Part shown: positions 9,262-18,361 of the stretch, in pieces
Position numbering within the stretch: position 1 is the first letter of the stretch
Layout of the letters: each line of letters opens with the position of its first letter
NCBI GenBank assembly: GCA_037045225.1
Contig: JBAOHZ010000009.1
Location: 930,001-994,000 of the forward strand
DNA: 64,000 nt
Origin: Nitrospira sp.
Lineage (GTDB): Bacteria > Nitrospirota > Nitrospiria > Nitrospirales > Nitrospiraceae
Reading direction: 5' to 3'
The notes under the pieces: model-generated
The model's input: the letters and a program-made list of their open reading frames with translations, nothing else
Databases searched by the model: none
Told to the model about the DNA's origin: nothing
Position numbers and translations under genes: made by a program

Positions 9262-9289
9262 TTGACTTGAGCATCGATGTGATTATGTT
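9262..9289 (+). promoter_or_regulatory. Sigma-70-type promoter for clpB
   Basis: TTGACT at 9262-9267 and TATGTT at 9284-9289 are separated by 16 nt and lie about 35 nt before the clpB start. AGGAG at 9312-9316 is the ribosome-binding site. I see no CIRCE-type inverted repeat here. Confidence 0.45.
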
Positions 9290-9324
9290 CTTTCACTAGA
9301 TATACCCACCCAGGAGTCAGCCAC

Positions 9325-11919
9325 ATGGATATGAACCGGATGACCGTCAAACTACAAGAGGCCTTGCAGAGCGCATCCGCCCTTGCCATGCGCCGGGGAC
9401 ACCAGGGCATTGATGTCGAACACCTACTCCTAGCCCTCATGGAGCAAGAAGGAGGGATAGCTGGATCCTTGCTCGAACAGGCCGGGGTCTCTCCTGCGGC
9501 TGTTCGCCAAGCTGCGGAGCAAGCCCTGACCAAAGTGGCTCAAGTTCATGGGCCGGGCGCGGCTCCCGGGCAAATCCACCTCACGCCGCGCCTGGGGTCG
9601 TTGCTGACGAAGGCCGAAGATCGGATGAAGGAGCTCCGTGATGATTTCGTAAGCGTCGAACACGTTATCCTGGCCATGGCGGAGGAAGGCGGGGTCTTTC
9701 GCCGGCTCAATCTTACGCCCGAACGCCTGCTCACGGCTCTGCAGCAGGTACGAGGAAATCAACGCGTGACCAGTCAAGACCCTGAAGGCACCTATCAGGC
9801 GTTGGAAAAATATGGGCGCGACCTCACAAAACTCGCCGCGCAGGGCAAGTTGGATCCGGTCATCGGTCGAGATGATGAAATCCGGCGGACCATCCAGATT
9901 CTCTCGCGTCGAACCAAGAACAATCCCGTCCTCATTGGTGAGCCGGGTGTCGGCAAAACGGCCATCGTGGAGGGACTTGCACAACGCATCGTCAAAGGAG
10001 ACGTGCCGGAAGGGCTCAAGCAAAAACGTGTCGTCGTCCTCGATATGGGCGCGCTGGTGGCCGGGGCCAAGTTCCGTGGCGAGTTCGAAGAACGATTAAA
10101 AGCCGTTCTAAAGGAAGTCCAATCGGCGCAGGGCCAAGTGCTGCTCTTCATCGATGAACTCCACACCGTGGTGGGGGCCGGCGCGGCAGAGGGTGCCATG
10201 GATGCCGCCAATCTCCTCAAACCGATGCTCGCCAGAGGAGAAATGCACCTCATCGGAGCCACCACCCTGGACGAATATCGCAAACACATCGAGAAAGACG
10301 CCGCGTTGGAACGTCGCTTTCAAACGGTCCTCGTGGACCAGCCGACCGTGGAAGATACCATTTCAATCCTCCGCGGCCTGAAAGAGCGCTACGAAGTGCA
10401 CCACGGGGTGCGGATTAAGGATGCGGCGCTGGTCGCCGCTGCCAAATTGTCGAACCGCTATATCGGCGATCGGTTTCTTCCGGATAAGGCCATTGATCTC
10501 GTCGACGAATCTGCCGCACGCCTGCGAACGGAGATCGACAGTTTGCCGGCCGAGTTGGACGAAGTCTCGCGCAAGGTGCTTCAGCTTGAGATTGAACGGG
10601 AAGCGCTGAAAAAGGAAACGGATGCGGGCAGCAAGGCACGGCTCCAATCGATTGAAAAAGAACTGACCGAGAAAAATCGCGACCTTCAGGCACTCAAAAC
10701 GCGCTGGGAATCGGAGAAGACTTCCGTCAGTAAGCTCAGGAAAATCCGTCAGCAGATCGAAGACGTTAAACAAAAAATCGAGCAGTTTGAACGAGCGTAC
10801 GACTTGAATAAAGTCGCTGAGCTGCGCTACGGCGAATTGCCGAGGCTTGAACGGGAACTCGAGCTAGAGCAGCAACACCTCGGCAAGAAACAAAACGAAA
10901 ACCGCCTCCTCAAAGAAGAAGTGGACGAGGAGGATATTGCCGCCGTCGTCAGTCGGTGGACCGGCATTCCCGTCACCCGCCTGGTCGAAGGTGAAATGGA
11001 AAAGTTGCTGAAGCTGGACGAACTCCTGCATCAACGTGTGGTGGGGCAGGAGCAGGCCGTCACAGCGGTCGCGGATGCCGTCTTGCGGGCGCGCTCCGGC
11101 ATCAAGGATCCCAATCGTCCGATCGGCTCGTTTCTATTCCTCGGGCCGACCGGTGTCGGCAAGACGGAACTGGCCCGGGCGCTTTCGGTCACGCTGTTCG
11201 ATGACGAGTCCAACCTCATTCGCATCGACATGTCGGAGTACATGGAGAAACACACGGTCGCACGACTGATCGGCGCCCCTCCCGGCTATGTGGGCTACGA
11301 AGAAGGCGGCCAGCTCACCGAAGCTGTGCGGCGACATCCGTTCTCCGTGATCCTGTTCGACGAAATCGAAAAGGCGCACCACGACGTCTTCAATATTCTC
11401 CTGCAGGTCCTCGACGACGGACGGCTAACCGATTCTCAGGGCCGCACCGTGGACTTCAAGAATACCGTGCTGATCATGACGTCGAACATCGGAAGCCAAC
11501 ACATCCTGGAAGCGCAACAGGCCGGGGCCTCCTATGAAACGATGAAGGCTCAAGTGACCGGGGACCTACGGGCACACTTCCGGCCTGAATTCCTGAACCG
11601 GGTCGATGAAATCGTGGTCTTCCATGCCTTGGGCAACGAACACCTGGCGAAAATCGTGGAGATCCAGTTGGAGCGGTTGCGGGCCCGGTTGGTGGAACGG
11701 CGGATTACCCTGACGGTCACGCCGGACGCACTGCAGAATCTCGGTCGACGCGGGTACGATCCCGTGTATGGGGCGAGACCGTTGAAGCGGCTCATTCAGC
11801 AGGAAATCGAAACCCCCATGGCGCGTCAGCTGATCAAAGGCGAGTTGCGGGATGGGGATACGGCAGTCGTGGATCTCAAAGACGGGCACATCGCTATTGT
11901 ACCGACGGTCGCGCCATAA
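9325..11919 (+). CDS. clpB: ATP-dependent chaperone ClpB
   Basis: The 864-residue protein has the full ClpB layout: an N-terminal Clp repeat domain (MDMNRMTVKLQEALQSA), AAA+ module 1 with Walker A GEPGVGKT, a long coiled-coil middle domain (about 410-530), and AAA+ module 2 with GPTGVGKTEL, ending GARPLKRLIQQEIETPMA. The middle domain separates it from ClpA and ClpX. ClpB is a cytoplasmic hexamer that works with DnaK to pull polypeptides out of aggregates. ATG 9325 has AGGAG 8 nt upstream. It stands alone on the plus strand with its own promoter and a hairpin after the stop. Confidence 0.97.
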   Translation: MDMNRMTVKLQEALQSASALAMRRGHQGIDVEHLLLALMEQEGGIAGSLLEQAGVSPAAVRQAAEQALTKVAQVHGPGAAPGQIHLTPRLGSLLTKAEDRMKELRDDFVSVEHVILAMAEEGGVFRRLNLTPERLLTALQQVRGNQRVTSQDPEGTYQALEKYGRDLTKLAAQGKLDPVIGRDDEIRRTIQILSRRTKNNPVLIGEPGVGKTAIVEGLAQRIVKGDVPEGLKQKRVVVLDMGALVAGAKFRGEFEERLKAVLKEVQSAQGQVLLFIDELHTVVGAGAAEGAMDAANLLKPMLARGEMHLIGATTLDEYRKHIEKDAALERRFQTVLVDQPTVEDTISILRGLKERYEVHHGVRIKDAALVAAAKLSNRYIGDRFLPDKAIDLVDESAARLRTEIDSLPAELDEVSRKVLQLEIEREALKKETDAGSKARLQSIEKELTEKNRDLQALKTRWESEKTSVSKLRKIRQQIEDVKQKIEQFERAYDLNKVAELRYGELPRLERELELEQQHLGKKQNENRLLKEEVDEEDIAAVVSRWTGIPVTRLVEGEMEKLLKLDELLHQRVVGQEQAVTAVADAVLRARSGIKDPNRPIGSFLFLGPTGVGKTELARALSVTLFDDESNLIRIDMSEYMEKHTVARLIGAPPGYVGYEEGGQLTEAVRRHPFSVILFDEIEKAHHDVFNILLQVLDDGRLTDSQGRTVDFKNTVLIMTSNIGSQHILEAQQAGASYETMKAQVTGDLRAHFRPEFLNRVDEIVVFHALGNEHLAKIVEIQLERLRARLVERRITLTVTPDALQNLGRRGYDPVYGARPLKRLIQQEIETPMARQLIKGELRDGDTAVVDLKDGHIAIVPTVAP

Positions 11920-11938
11920 GTACCGACAGCACCAGTGA

Positions 11939-11987
11939 GGAGGGGCGGAACAGACGGATCGTGTTATCCGATGAACACCGCCCCTCC
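11939..11987. terminator. Hairpin between convergent clpB and small gene
   Basis: GGAGGGGCGG at 11939-11948 pairs perfectly with CCGCCCCTCC at 11978-11987. The loop itself can form a second small stem (CGGAT/ATCCG). The following bases are only weakly T-rich. It begins 20 nt after the clpB stop and overlaps the 3' end of the convergent gene, so it could serve both directions. Confidence 0.5.
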
Positions 11988-12389
11988 CTTCGTGTCTGTA
12001 TCCTTACCACTGAACTGTTTTTTGTCGATTCGCCATTCGGTTTGCGACACGTCCAAACGATGCCCCTTGATGGTGTGAAAGGACCCGCGGCTGAACACCA
12101 CCCGGTTTCCCTCTTTCAACTCCAACGTAAAGACCACCGTCCCTGACTCTTCGTGCTTCAACGACACGGTCGTCGGACTCTTCGCGAGCTGATAGGCACG
12201 CCGCTCATTGAAGGTCAGATTGCTGTCGACGACCTTCGCCATCATGCGACCCACGTCGTCGAACAGCGCGAAATTCACGAGCAATGCCCGCGCCGGTTCC
12301 TTGATGGCCACTTCAAATTGCGGCACCCCTTCGATATCGATGATGCCGTTGGAATTCCGATACAGATTGGAACCGACTTCAATATCCAT
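11964..12389 (-). CDS. Hypothetical protein, 141 aa
   Basis: Start ATG 12389 is supported by AAGGAG 8 nt upstream; a GTG two codons earlier would sit too close to that site. The product (MDIEVGSNLYRNSNGIIDIE...) has no signal peptide or membrane segment and looks beta-rich, with alternating strands such as VVFTLELKEGNRVVFSRGSF. I recognise no family. Its 3' end overlaps the clpB hairpin. It follows the comM and small membrane-protein genes after about 40 nt on the same strand and may share their transcript. Confidence 0.6.
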   Translation of the reverse strand: MDIEVGSNLYRNSNGIIDIEGVPQFEVAIKEPARALLVNFALFDDVGRMMAKVVDSNLTFNERRAYQLAKSPTTVSLKHEESGTVVFTLELKEGNRVVFSRGSFHTIKGHRLDVSQTEWRIDKKQFSGKDTDTKGGAVFIG

Positions 12390-12430
12390 CGCCACGACTC
12401 CTTATACTGCACGGCACCGGGGCGTGCCCG

Positions 12431-12661
12431 CTATGCCTTCTTGATACGGTCCAAAATCAGCGCAATACAGCCGCCTAACAATCCACCGCCCAGAATGGTC
12501 GTCATCAACTCCACCAGCTTCAGCTCCCATACCGAGCCTTGAGCCTGGAGCGCTTCGCGGATGCCGCCCTGCAACAGAATAACGGCCATCGCCATGGTCG
12601 CGCCGACAATAAACCACCATGCAAACACGCGCGCGGTATGGATGATAGGAGATTCCTTCAC
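12431..12661 (-). CDS. Small two-helix membrane protein
   Basis: The 76-residue product has two hydrophobic helices (VFAWWFIVGATMAMAVILL and LMTTILGGGLLGGCIALIL) and a short basic tail, DRIKKA. Its GTG start overlaps the comM stop by 4 nt, a GTGA junction typical of coupled translation. No function can be assigned. The conserved look of the glycine-rich second helix suggests a real membrane peptide. Confidence 0.65.
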   Translation of the reverse strand: MKESPIIHTARVFAWWFIVGATMAMAVILLQGGIREALQAQGSVWELKLVELMTTILGGGLLGGCIALILDRIKKA

Positions 12662-14187
12662 AGCTCCACTCGGCGATCAAAACTTCGGTACTGAATCGCT
12701 TCGGCCAGATGTGCCGGCTCGATACTACCAGACTCGGCCAAGTCGGCAATAGTGCGCGCCACCCGCAAGATTCGTCCGTGCGCACGAGCCGAAAACCCCA
12801 ACCGGGTCATAGCCTGCTCCAGCAACTCCCGGCTTTGAACATCCAGTGCACAATACTGCTTCAGGTGACGTGGTTTCAATTGGGCATTGGTGTACATCCC
12901 CTCGCCACGATACCGTTCAGCCTGGCGGGCCCTCGCAGCCATCACCCGTGAGCGGATCACGGCAGAAGAATCAGTCGCGGCTACCTCGTCGCCCAATGCG
13001 CGAATCGGTACGGCCGGCACTTCGATCTGCAGATCAAGGCGATCCAGCAATGGGCCGGACAAGCGTCCCCGGTACCGTCGTACCTGCGCCGCGCTACAGA
13101 CGCAGTCCTTGCCTCGATCGCCATAATAGCCACAGGGACAGGGGTTCATCGCGGCCACGAGCATAAACCGGGCAGGAAACCGAAGAGAACCACTGACGCG
13201 CGTCACCGTCACATGGCCATCTTCAAGCGGTTGCCTCAGCCCGTCCAGCGTCGCACGCCCGAACTCTCCGGCCTCATCCAGAAACAGCACCCCGTTGTGG
13301 GCCAACGACACTTCCCCGGGTCGTGGGGTCGTTCCTCCACCGATCAGGCCGGCCTCGGAAATACTATGGTGCGGGGCTCGAAACGGCCGACGCCGCATGA
13401 GCGGTTGCTCTTTGGAGAGCTGCCCAACCACGCTATGAATGCGGCTGGTCTCCAGCGCTTCTTCCTGGGCCAACAATGGCAAGATTCCCGGCAGACGGCG
13501 CGCCAGCATGGTCTTACCGGACCCAGGCGGCCCCATCATGAGCAGGTTATGTCCGCCCGCCGCAGCGACCTCAAGGGCCCGTTTCGCATGCGCCTGCCCC
13601 TTCACATCGGCGAAATCTTCATCGTCGGGAAGCCCGGAAGTGGCCAAACCATCCAGCGACACGGTCATCTTCGCAATCGGCAGCACGCCGCGCAGGAATT
13701 CTACTGCCTGCGGCAGCGTCTGGATGGGGAACACCTCAGTGCCGTCAACCAGCGCGACCTCTCCGGCATTCTCGGCGGAGACCAACACCGGATGACGACG
13801 GCGACACACGACGCCGATCGAAAGCGCGCCGGGGATAGGCTTCAGGCGACCATCCAGCGAGAGCTCTCCGACAAACACAACGTCCTTCACCGCTTCATGC
13901 GGAATGATCTCTTCGGCCGCCAGAATGCCCAGCGCAATGGCCAGATCCAGGCCGGCACCCTCTTTCTTGATATTCGCGGGGGCCAGATTGACTGTGACTT
14001 TTTTTACAGGAAAGTGAAAACCGCTATTTTTGAGCGCCGCACGAACCCGGTCACGACTCTCCCGGACGGTCGCATCGGGGAGCCCGACGATGGAGAACTG
14101 AGGAAGGCCGGAGGAAATATCGACTTCGACGTCAACCAGATGCGCGTCGACGCCCACAATCGCGGCACTCAACACGTTGGCCAGCAC
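12658..14187 (-). CDS. comM: YifB/ComM-family Mg-chelatase-like AAA+ ATPase
   Basis: From GTG 14187 (product MLANVLSAAIVGVDAHLV) the protein is 509 residues, the usual length for the ComM family. It has the N-terminal ChlI-type domain (SSGLPQFSIVGLPDATVRES), an AAA+ core with Walker A GPPGSGKTMLARRLPGILP, Walker B LFLDEAGEF, and the C-terminal Mg-chelatase-like domain. In naturally competent bacteria ComM is a helicase that extends branch migration during uptake of foreign DNA. A sigma-70-type promoter lies upstream. The in-frame extension to 14232 lies upstream of the usual family N-terminus. Confidence 0.93.
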   Translation of the reverse strand: MLANVLSAAIVGVDAHLVDVEVDISSGLPQFSIVGLPDATVRESRDRVRAALKNSGFHFPVKKVTVNLAPANIKKEGAGLDLAIALGILAAEEIIPHEAVKDVVFVGELSLDGRLKPIPGALSIGVVCRRRHPVLVSAENAGEVALVDGTEVFPIQTLPQAVEFLRGVLPIAKMTVSLDGLATSGLPDDEDFADVKGQAHAKRALEVAAAGGHNLLMMGPPGSGKTMLARRLPGILPLLAQEEALETSRIHSVVGQLSKEQPLMRRRPFRAPHHSISEAGLIGGGTTPRPGEVSLAHNGVLFLDEAGEFGRATLDGLRQPLEDGHVTVTRVSGSLRFPARFMLVAAMNPCPCGYYGDRGKDCVCSAAQVRRYRGRLSGPLLDRLDLQIEVPAVPIRALGDEVAATDSSAVIRSRVMAARARQAERYRGEGMYTNAQLKPRHLKQYCALDVQSRELLEQAMTRLGFSARAHGRILRVARTIADLAESGSIEPAHLAEAIQYRSFDRRVEL

Positions 14188-14264
14188 AGTCCCCCCGGTT
14201 CTTCGTCGCTCGGATCGAGCCACACACAACACGATACCGGCCGCAAACCGGCTCCAGTGGCCGA

Positions 14265-14294
14265 ATTATAGGCAGTTGATCCGGCTGAATTCAA
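14265..14294 (-). promoter_or_regulatory. Promoter for comM
   Basis: On the minus strand TTGAAT (14294-14289) and TATAAT (14270-14265) are separated by 18 nt. Transcription would start near 14258, about 70 nt before the GTG start. Confidence 0.6.
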
Positions 14295-14357
14295 TTGCTA
14301 CCTGCACATTCCTCGCTCCCCCTTGCCCAAGCTGTAGCGTGCTCTACGCCCGTTCTG

Positions 14358-14363
14358 TATAAT
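14358..14363 (+). promoter_or_regulatory. TATAAT -10 box for the secreted protein gene
   Basis: A perfect TATAAT lies here, without a good -35 at the usual distance. It would start transcription near 14370, which argues against the in-frame ATG at 14369 and for a later translation start. Confidence 0.35.
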
Positions 14364-14446
14364 GCGCCATGCTAACGGCACGGCACCGGGGGCACAGCAT
14401 GGTCCTCCCCTTTAGAGCGATGGGGCCTTCAGGAATCCGCCCAAGC

Positions 14447-15052
14447 ATGGTACACCGGTCGCACCGAGCTCGTCTCCTCCCGGCCGCGCTGTCACTGGCG
14501 TTCCTTTTCCCTGCCCTTGCCCTCGGGCAACCCTGGAGCGACATACCGGTCTCATCGATGCCATTGGTCGCCCAGCCGTCACGAACCTCGTCGGTGTATA
14601 TCGGATCCGTGATGGCCCTGCTCGCCACGTTTGAAGACGCCGGAATTCTTCCGCCAGAGGGCACACCTCAGGCTAATGGCATCATCAAGGCCGTCATTCA
14701 GTTTCAATCCGCATTTTTGAAGAGTCATGATCCCGCCGTCCGGCAGTTCTTTACCGACGCCCATCGCGTCACGCTCGGCCCTCGCGCCGAGGAGGTCGAA
14801 ACCACCTTTCGTCGAAACGGCTGGTCGGCGGATACCCTCGACGCAGTGATGGCAGCCGGTCGCACCGACCATGCCTGGAACACCCCTGGGCTCAACGAGG
14901 GGTTCCGGGAGTTCAATATCGGCAAGCAGGACTTCGATATTCTTGCGCACCTGTATGAACAGAGCAACGCCGCATTCTCCGCACAAGGCAAGACCTTCCA
15001 GCAGGTCTATGCCCAGCGTCGCCGGGAAATGCCCGGCGCAACGTCGGAATGA
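14447..15052 (+). CDS. Secreted protein, unknown function
   Basis: ATG 14447 gives a classic signal peptide (MVHRSHRARLLPAALSLAF, LFPALALG, cleavage before QPWSD). Earlier in-frame ATGs at 14369 and 14420 lie at or near the inferred transcription start. AGGAA is 11 nt upstream. The mature part of about 175 residues is helical. It contains IIKAVIQFQSAFLKSHDPAV, VRQFFTDAH, and a GWSADTLDAVMAAG stretch, with no domain I recognise. It is followed after about 70 nt by the Lrp-like domain gene. Probably periplasmic. Confidence 0.65.
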   Translation: MVHRSHRARLLPAALSLAFLFPALALGQPWSDIPVSSMPLVAQPSRTSSVYIGSVMALLATFEDAGILPPEGTPQANGIIKAVIQFQSAFLKSHDPAVRQFFTDAHRVTLGPRAEEVETTFRRNGWSADTLDAVMAAGRTDHAWNTPGLNEGFREFNIGKQDFDILAHLYEQSNAAFSAQGKTFQQVYAQRRREMPGATSE

Positions 15053-15123
15053 CCGTCCTGTAGCAGCGAGCCCCGCGAGATCAATCGCACGTTCTCTCAC
15101 GAATTGTAGCCCGAGGAGGCATC

Positions 15124-15360
15124 ATGGCAACGAAAGCGTACATTCTGATCAAGGTCAAGGCAGGCAAAGGAAAATCCGTGCTCAGCGCCCTGAAAAGCAT
15201 TGCCGGCGTGGAGCAGATTCACGCCTGTTTCGGCCAACCCGACATTTTCGTGTTTATCAATGTGGCCGATGAACGGGCACTCTCGGATGTTGTGATTACG
15301 CGGATTCACGCCATCGAAGGAGTGGAAGAAACCGACACCCACATCGTGGCGGAAACGTAG
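15124..15360 (+). CDS. Stand-alone Lrp/AsnC ligand-binding domain protein
   Basis: The 78-residue protein is only the RAM (regulation of amino-acid metabolism) domain of Lrp/AsnC regulators: AYILIKVKAGKGKSVLSAL, then VEQIHACFGQPDIFVFI and a final VEETDTHIV. The helix-turn-helix is absent. Such stand-alone domains form dimers or larger rings that bind small ligands. GAGGAG lies just upstream of ATG. It could modulate a full-length Lrp protein elsewhere, or simply bind an amino acid. Confidence 0.85.
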   Translation: MATKAYILIKVKAGKGKSVLSALKSIAGVEQIHACFGQPDIFVFINVADERALSDVVITRIHAIEGVEETDTHIVAET

Positions 15361-15361
15361 G

Positions 15362-16351
15362 TTACAGATACTCGACCGGCACCACTCGTCCACCCAGCCG
15401 GGCTGATGAGTAGCAGGCTTCCGCAATTTCAACCGCACGCTTGCCGTCTTCGATCGTCACCGGGGGCGGCAAGCCGTCGCGCACCGACCGCACAAAGGCC
15501 TGTAGCGTCCGGAGCACGGTCGGGCACATCACGCTCGACCAGTCGCCGGCCCCGTGCTGCGCAGAAACCTGCACCACTCGCTGCCCGCACCAATCAGCTG
15601 ACAACTGTCCCTCGCTTCCGACCAACTCCACTCGCCCGATTCGTCCCGACGACACCCGCGACACATCCAACAGGCACACCAGACCGCCCTGAGTGGTCAG
15701 ACGCCCCACGACACGACGCTCCGCTCCATCCGGCGGCACCACATCCATCTCGCAGGACACCGTCCGAATCTCCTCTCCGGTCAAGACGCGAGCCAAGTCC
15801 AAGAGATGAATGCCAGTCTCAAGCAAACAGCCGCGTCCACCGAATCCCCGGCCATCCCCACTCATCCCATGCGGTTCCATACGGCTAGCCAGACTGAGAT
15901 ACTGGAGGACACCGATCTGCGAGTGCCGTTCCTGTACCAACCCTACTGCGGCATCAAACCGCAGCGTCTGTGCGGTCATCATGGGCTGTCCGCTTCCCTG
16001 CGCTGCCTGCGCGATCGCTCGGGCGTCGGCCGCCGAGATCGCCAACGGCTTCTCCACCAGCAGAGCTTTCCTCGCCTGTGCCACGGCCAGACAGATCTCT
16101 CGATTGATCGCCGGCGGCGTCACCACCACCACGGCCTCCACCTGAGGGTCGGCAATCAACTCATGATAGTCGGTGTAACAGGCCAGGGCCGGCGCGGAGA
16201 CCAGACCATGTCCTTCAGTAACCCGGCGGCGGCTGACCGCCACCAGACGCGCCTCAGGCAGGTCATGCAGAAGGTGTTTGGCATAGCGGCTGCCATGATG
16301 GCCGAGGCCGATCAGCCCGACTCCAAGGGGGACACGCGGTTCGTGAGACAT
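15362..16351 (-). CDS. Gfo/Idh/MocA-family oxidoreductase
   Basis: The 329-residue protein opens with a Rossmann nucleotide-binding motif (VGLIGLGHHGSRYAKHLL), followed by VVVVTPPAINREICLAVAQA and the family hallmark EKPLAIS. The C-terminal half has the expected alpha/beta dimerisation domain. Members are NAD(P)-dependent dehydrogenases acting on sugars, sugar nucleotides or inositol. The substrate here cannot be read from the sequence. It converges on the Lrp-domain gene with a 1-nt gap and stands alone otherwise. Confidence 0.85.
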   Translation of the reverse strand: MSHEPRVPLGVGLIGLGHHGSRYAKHLLHDLPEARLVAVSRRRVTEGHGLVSAPALACYTDYHELIADPQVEAVVVVTPPAINREICLAVAQARKALLVEKPLAISAADARAIAQAAQGSGQPMMTAQTLRFDAAVGLVQERHSQIGVLQYLSLASRMEPHGMSGDGRGFGGRGCLLETGIHLLDLARVLTGEEIRTVSCEMDVVPPDGAERRVVGRLTTQGGLVCLLDVSRVSSGRIGRVELVGSEGQLSADWCGQRVVQVSAQHGAGDWSSVMCPTVLRTLQAFVRSVRDGLPPPVTIEDGKRAVEIAEACYSSARLGGRVVPVEYL

Positions 16352-16502
16352 GGTTCTTGCGCACTCTACCGACCTAACGAGAACCGGTCAATATGAGTCG
16401 ATCCATCCGTCGCCACCTCGATTGACAACGCCCAAATACGCTCCCTATAGTACCCAGAATACGCTGGACGCAGACGCCAATCGAGAAAGGACCTCATCGC
16501 CC

Positions 16503-17294
16503 ATGACTACTCAGGCAGCACCCTTTTCGCTGGATCAGATCGGAACCGGTACGGCTCGCTTCCCGAGTGGTATGGCGATTCCCACCGCCACGGATGCCAT
16601 GGTGGATCCCTACATCCGCACGCGCGTGAGCAAAGACGTGCAGGTGGAATGTATTCAATTCTGGCCGCAGGATAAGACCGCCTACCCCGGCATTGTGCTG
16701 CTGCATGACTGGTGGGGGATGAATTCCCAGATCACGGATCTTGGCGCCAGGTTGGCCTGCGAGGGCTACGGCGTGATCATTCCAAAGTTATACGGACGAC
16801 TCGGCGGCATGGTCACCGCGAACGCCGACGTGGCAGAGGCACTCATGGCCAAGTGCAATGAACAGCTCCAGCTCCAGGACATCAACAGCTGCTGCGAATA
16901 CCTCAACACCACGGAGCATACCAAACGCAATATCCACGGCGTTGTCGGGTTTGGTTTGGGCGGGTCTCTGGCGATCCGGTTTGCCTGCCAGCGCAAGCGA
17001 CTGCGAGCCGCAGTGGCCTATTATGGGAAGGTCACCGCTCCCGACCAGCTGACGAATATGATGAGTCCGCTGCTCTATCACCAGGCCGAACAGGACACCT
17101 GGGCAACACAGCAGGATGTCGATCATCTCCGCGCCGCCGCGAGCCAAGGGAAACGCATTGAGATCAAGACCTACTCAGGCGCCCCTCACGCGTTCTGTGA
17201 CGAGACACGCCCGGCAGGCTACCAGGCAGAGGCCGCAGCCAGGGCCTGGGATGCCACCGTCGCATTTCTCAAGACCTCTTTCCAAGGAACATAG
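16503..17294 (+). CDS. Dienelactone-hydrolase-like protein lacking the nucleophile Cys
   Basis: The 263-residue alpha/beta hydrolase matches the dienelactone hydrolase family: GIVLLHDWWGMNSQITDLGA near residue 63, VVGFGLGGSLAIRFA near 147, an acidic turn QAEQDTW and the histidine in SGAPHAFCDETRP. In the family the elbow reads G-x-C-x-G-G with Cys as nucleophile. Here the codon is GGT, giving GFGLGG, so Gly151 stands where Cys is expected. One base change (TGT to GGT) would explain it. It may be a pseudo-enzyme or use another residue. ATG 16503 fits the family N-terminus; an earlier in-frame start at 16350 is unlikely. Confidence 0.8.
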   Translation: MTTQAAPFSLDQIGTGTARFPSGMAIPTATDAMVDPYIRTRVSKDVQVECIQFWPQDKTAYPGIVLLHDWWGMNSQITDLGARLACEGYGVIIPKLYGRLGGMVTANADVAEALMAKCNEQLQLQDINSCCEYLNTTEHTKRNIHGVVGFGLGGSLAIRFACQRKRLRAAVAYYGKVTAPDQLTNMMSPLLYHQAEQDTWATQQDVDHLRAAASQGKRIEIKTYSGAPHAFCDETRPAGYQAEAAARAWDATVAFLKTSFQGT

Positions 17295-17368
17295 CGGACC
17301 CCAATGGACAAGGTAGCCGGTAGCGGCCAGTCACCGCACAGGGCCTCTCGCCCACGGTTCCGCTCGTA

Positions 17369-18361
17369 ATGAAAGTCATCGCACGCATGCCGAATCATTC
17401 AGTTTGCATCCTGCTCATCGCCTGCTGTGTCACGGCCTTGCTGACGACAGTAGGCGCTGCCGAGGCCGATGAGCCGCCGCCCCAAACTAAACCGACCCTT
17501 GCCAATCGCCTGCCCGCCTTTCACGACCTGGTGCGGGCCGATGCCGCACCGCTGGCAGCCCTCCCGACCCAGGGCGATTCGCTGAGCCTGTTCAAGAGCG
17601 TCGTCGGCCCGCAGCTCGGCCTGAACGACATCGCCATGACACTCGGAGCCAAGGGCTTGACGCCGGCCATGAGTCAAGAGCTCCTGATCCCAGATCTCAC
17701 CAAATCGGCCGGTGAACTGATCCGCGGACTGGCCGCATGGCAACTCACACAAGCCGCCAAAGACCTCAGCACGACCGCGGAAACAGGGCAACGGGAAAAC
17801 CTTCAGCGGCAAATCGAATCCCAGATGACCTGGTTGACCGAAGGCACGACACTGGAGACGCCTCTCCACCAACTGTCGGCGCTGCTCAAAGAGTCCCCGA
17901 CACAGGAGGCAGCCCCCTCCCTCCACGGAACGACTGCCCAAATCGAAACATGGGCGATCGACACCGTACATCGGGAATGGTTCCGGCTCTACAACTGGAA
18001 GGACCAGGTTCGACAGCAGCGTGGCCTCACACGATTGTGCGGTACATGGCAATGGTCGATTCACAATCATCAAAATCATCGCGAGGAAAAGACCGCCGTG
18101 ATCTTCGCTCCGCCTGGCATGGCTTCGTCGACCAGTCCCGCAGAAATCATCGTGCTCGGCGACAGCGTCTATTTGCGATGGGAAACCAGGGCGGGTGTGC
18201 AGGAAGACAGTCTGTTATTTTCAGGAGAAGGCCAACGCCTGGAAGGAACATTTGTGAATACAGCAGGCGGATGGGGGTCGATCACCGGCAAACGGACCGC
18301 AACCTGCGTGACGGAGGGAGGGGGGAAGCCTGCAGTGTCACCACGTCGCCAGCATCACTGA
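17369..18361 (+). CDS. Secreted hypothetical protein
   Basis: The 330-residue product has an N-terminal signal peptide (CILLIACCVTALLTTVGAAEA, cleavage around AEA-DE), a helical middle part and a C-terminal beta-rich region (LCGTWQWSI, IIVLGDSVYLRWETRAG, LEGTFVNTAGGWGSI) that looks like a small lipocalin-like barrel. I cannot name a family. An alternative start at ATG 17387 (MPNHSVCILL) would give a shorter n-region. Its end overlaps the convergent DUF423 gene by 7 nt. Confidence 0.65.
   Translation: MKVIARMPNHSVCILLIACCVTALLTTVGAAEADEPPPQTKPTLANRLPAFHDLVRADAAPLAALPTQGDSLSLFKSVVGPQLGLNDIAMTLGAKGLTPAMSQELLIPDLTKSAGELIRGLAAWQLTQAAKDLSTTAETGQRENLQRQIESQMTWLTEGTTLETPLHQLSALLKESPTQEAAPSLHGTTAQIETWAIDTVHREWFRLYNWKDQVRQQRGLTRLCGTWQWSIHNHQNHREEKTAVIFAPPGMASSTSPAEIIVLGDSVYLRWETRAGVQEDSLLFSGEGQRLEGTFVNTAGGWGSITGKRTATCVTEGGGKPAVSPRRQHH

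Noticed and set aside
13213..14271. A 352-codon plus-strand open frame opposite comM
   Set aside because: It is antisense to a clear ComM protein, rich in Arg, His and Gln, and matches no family. High GC third positions in comM explain the open frame.
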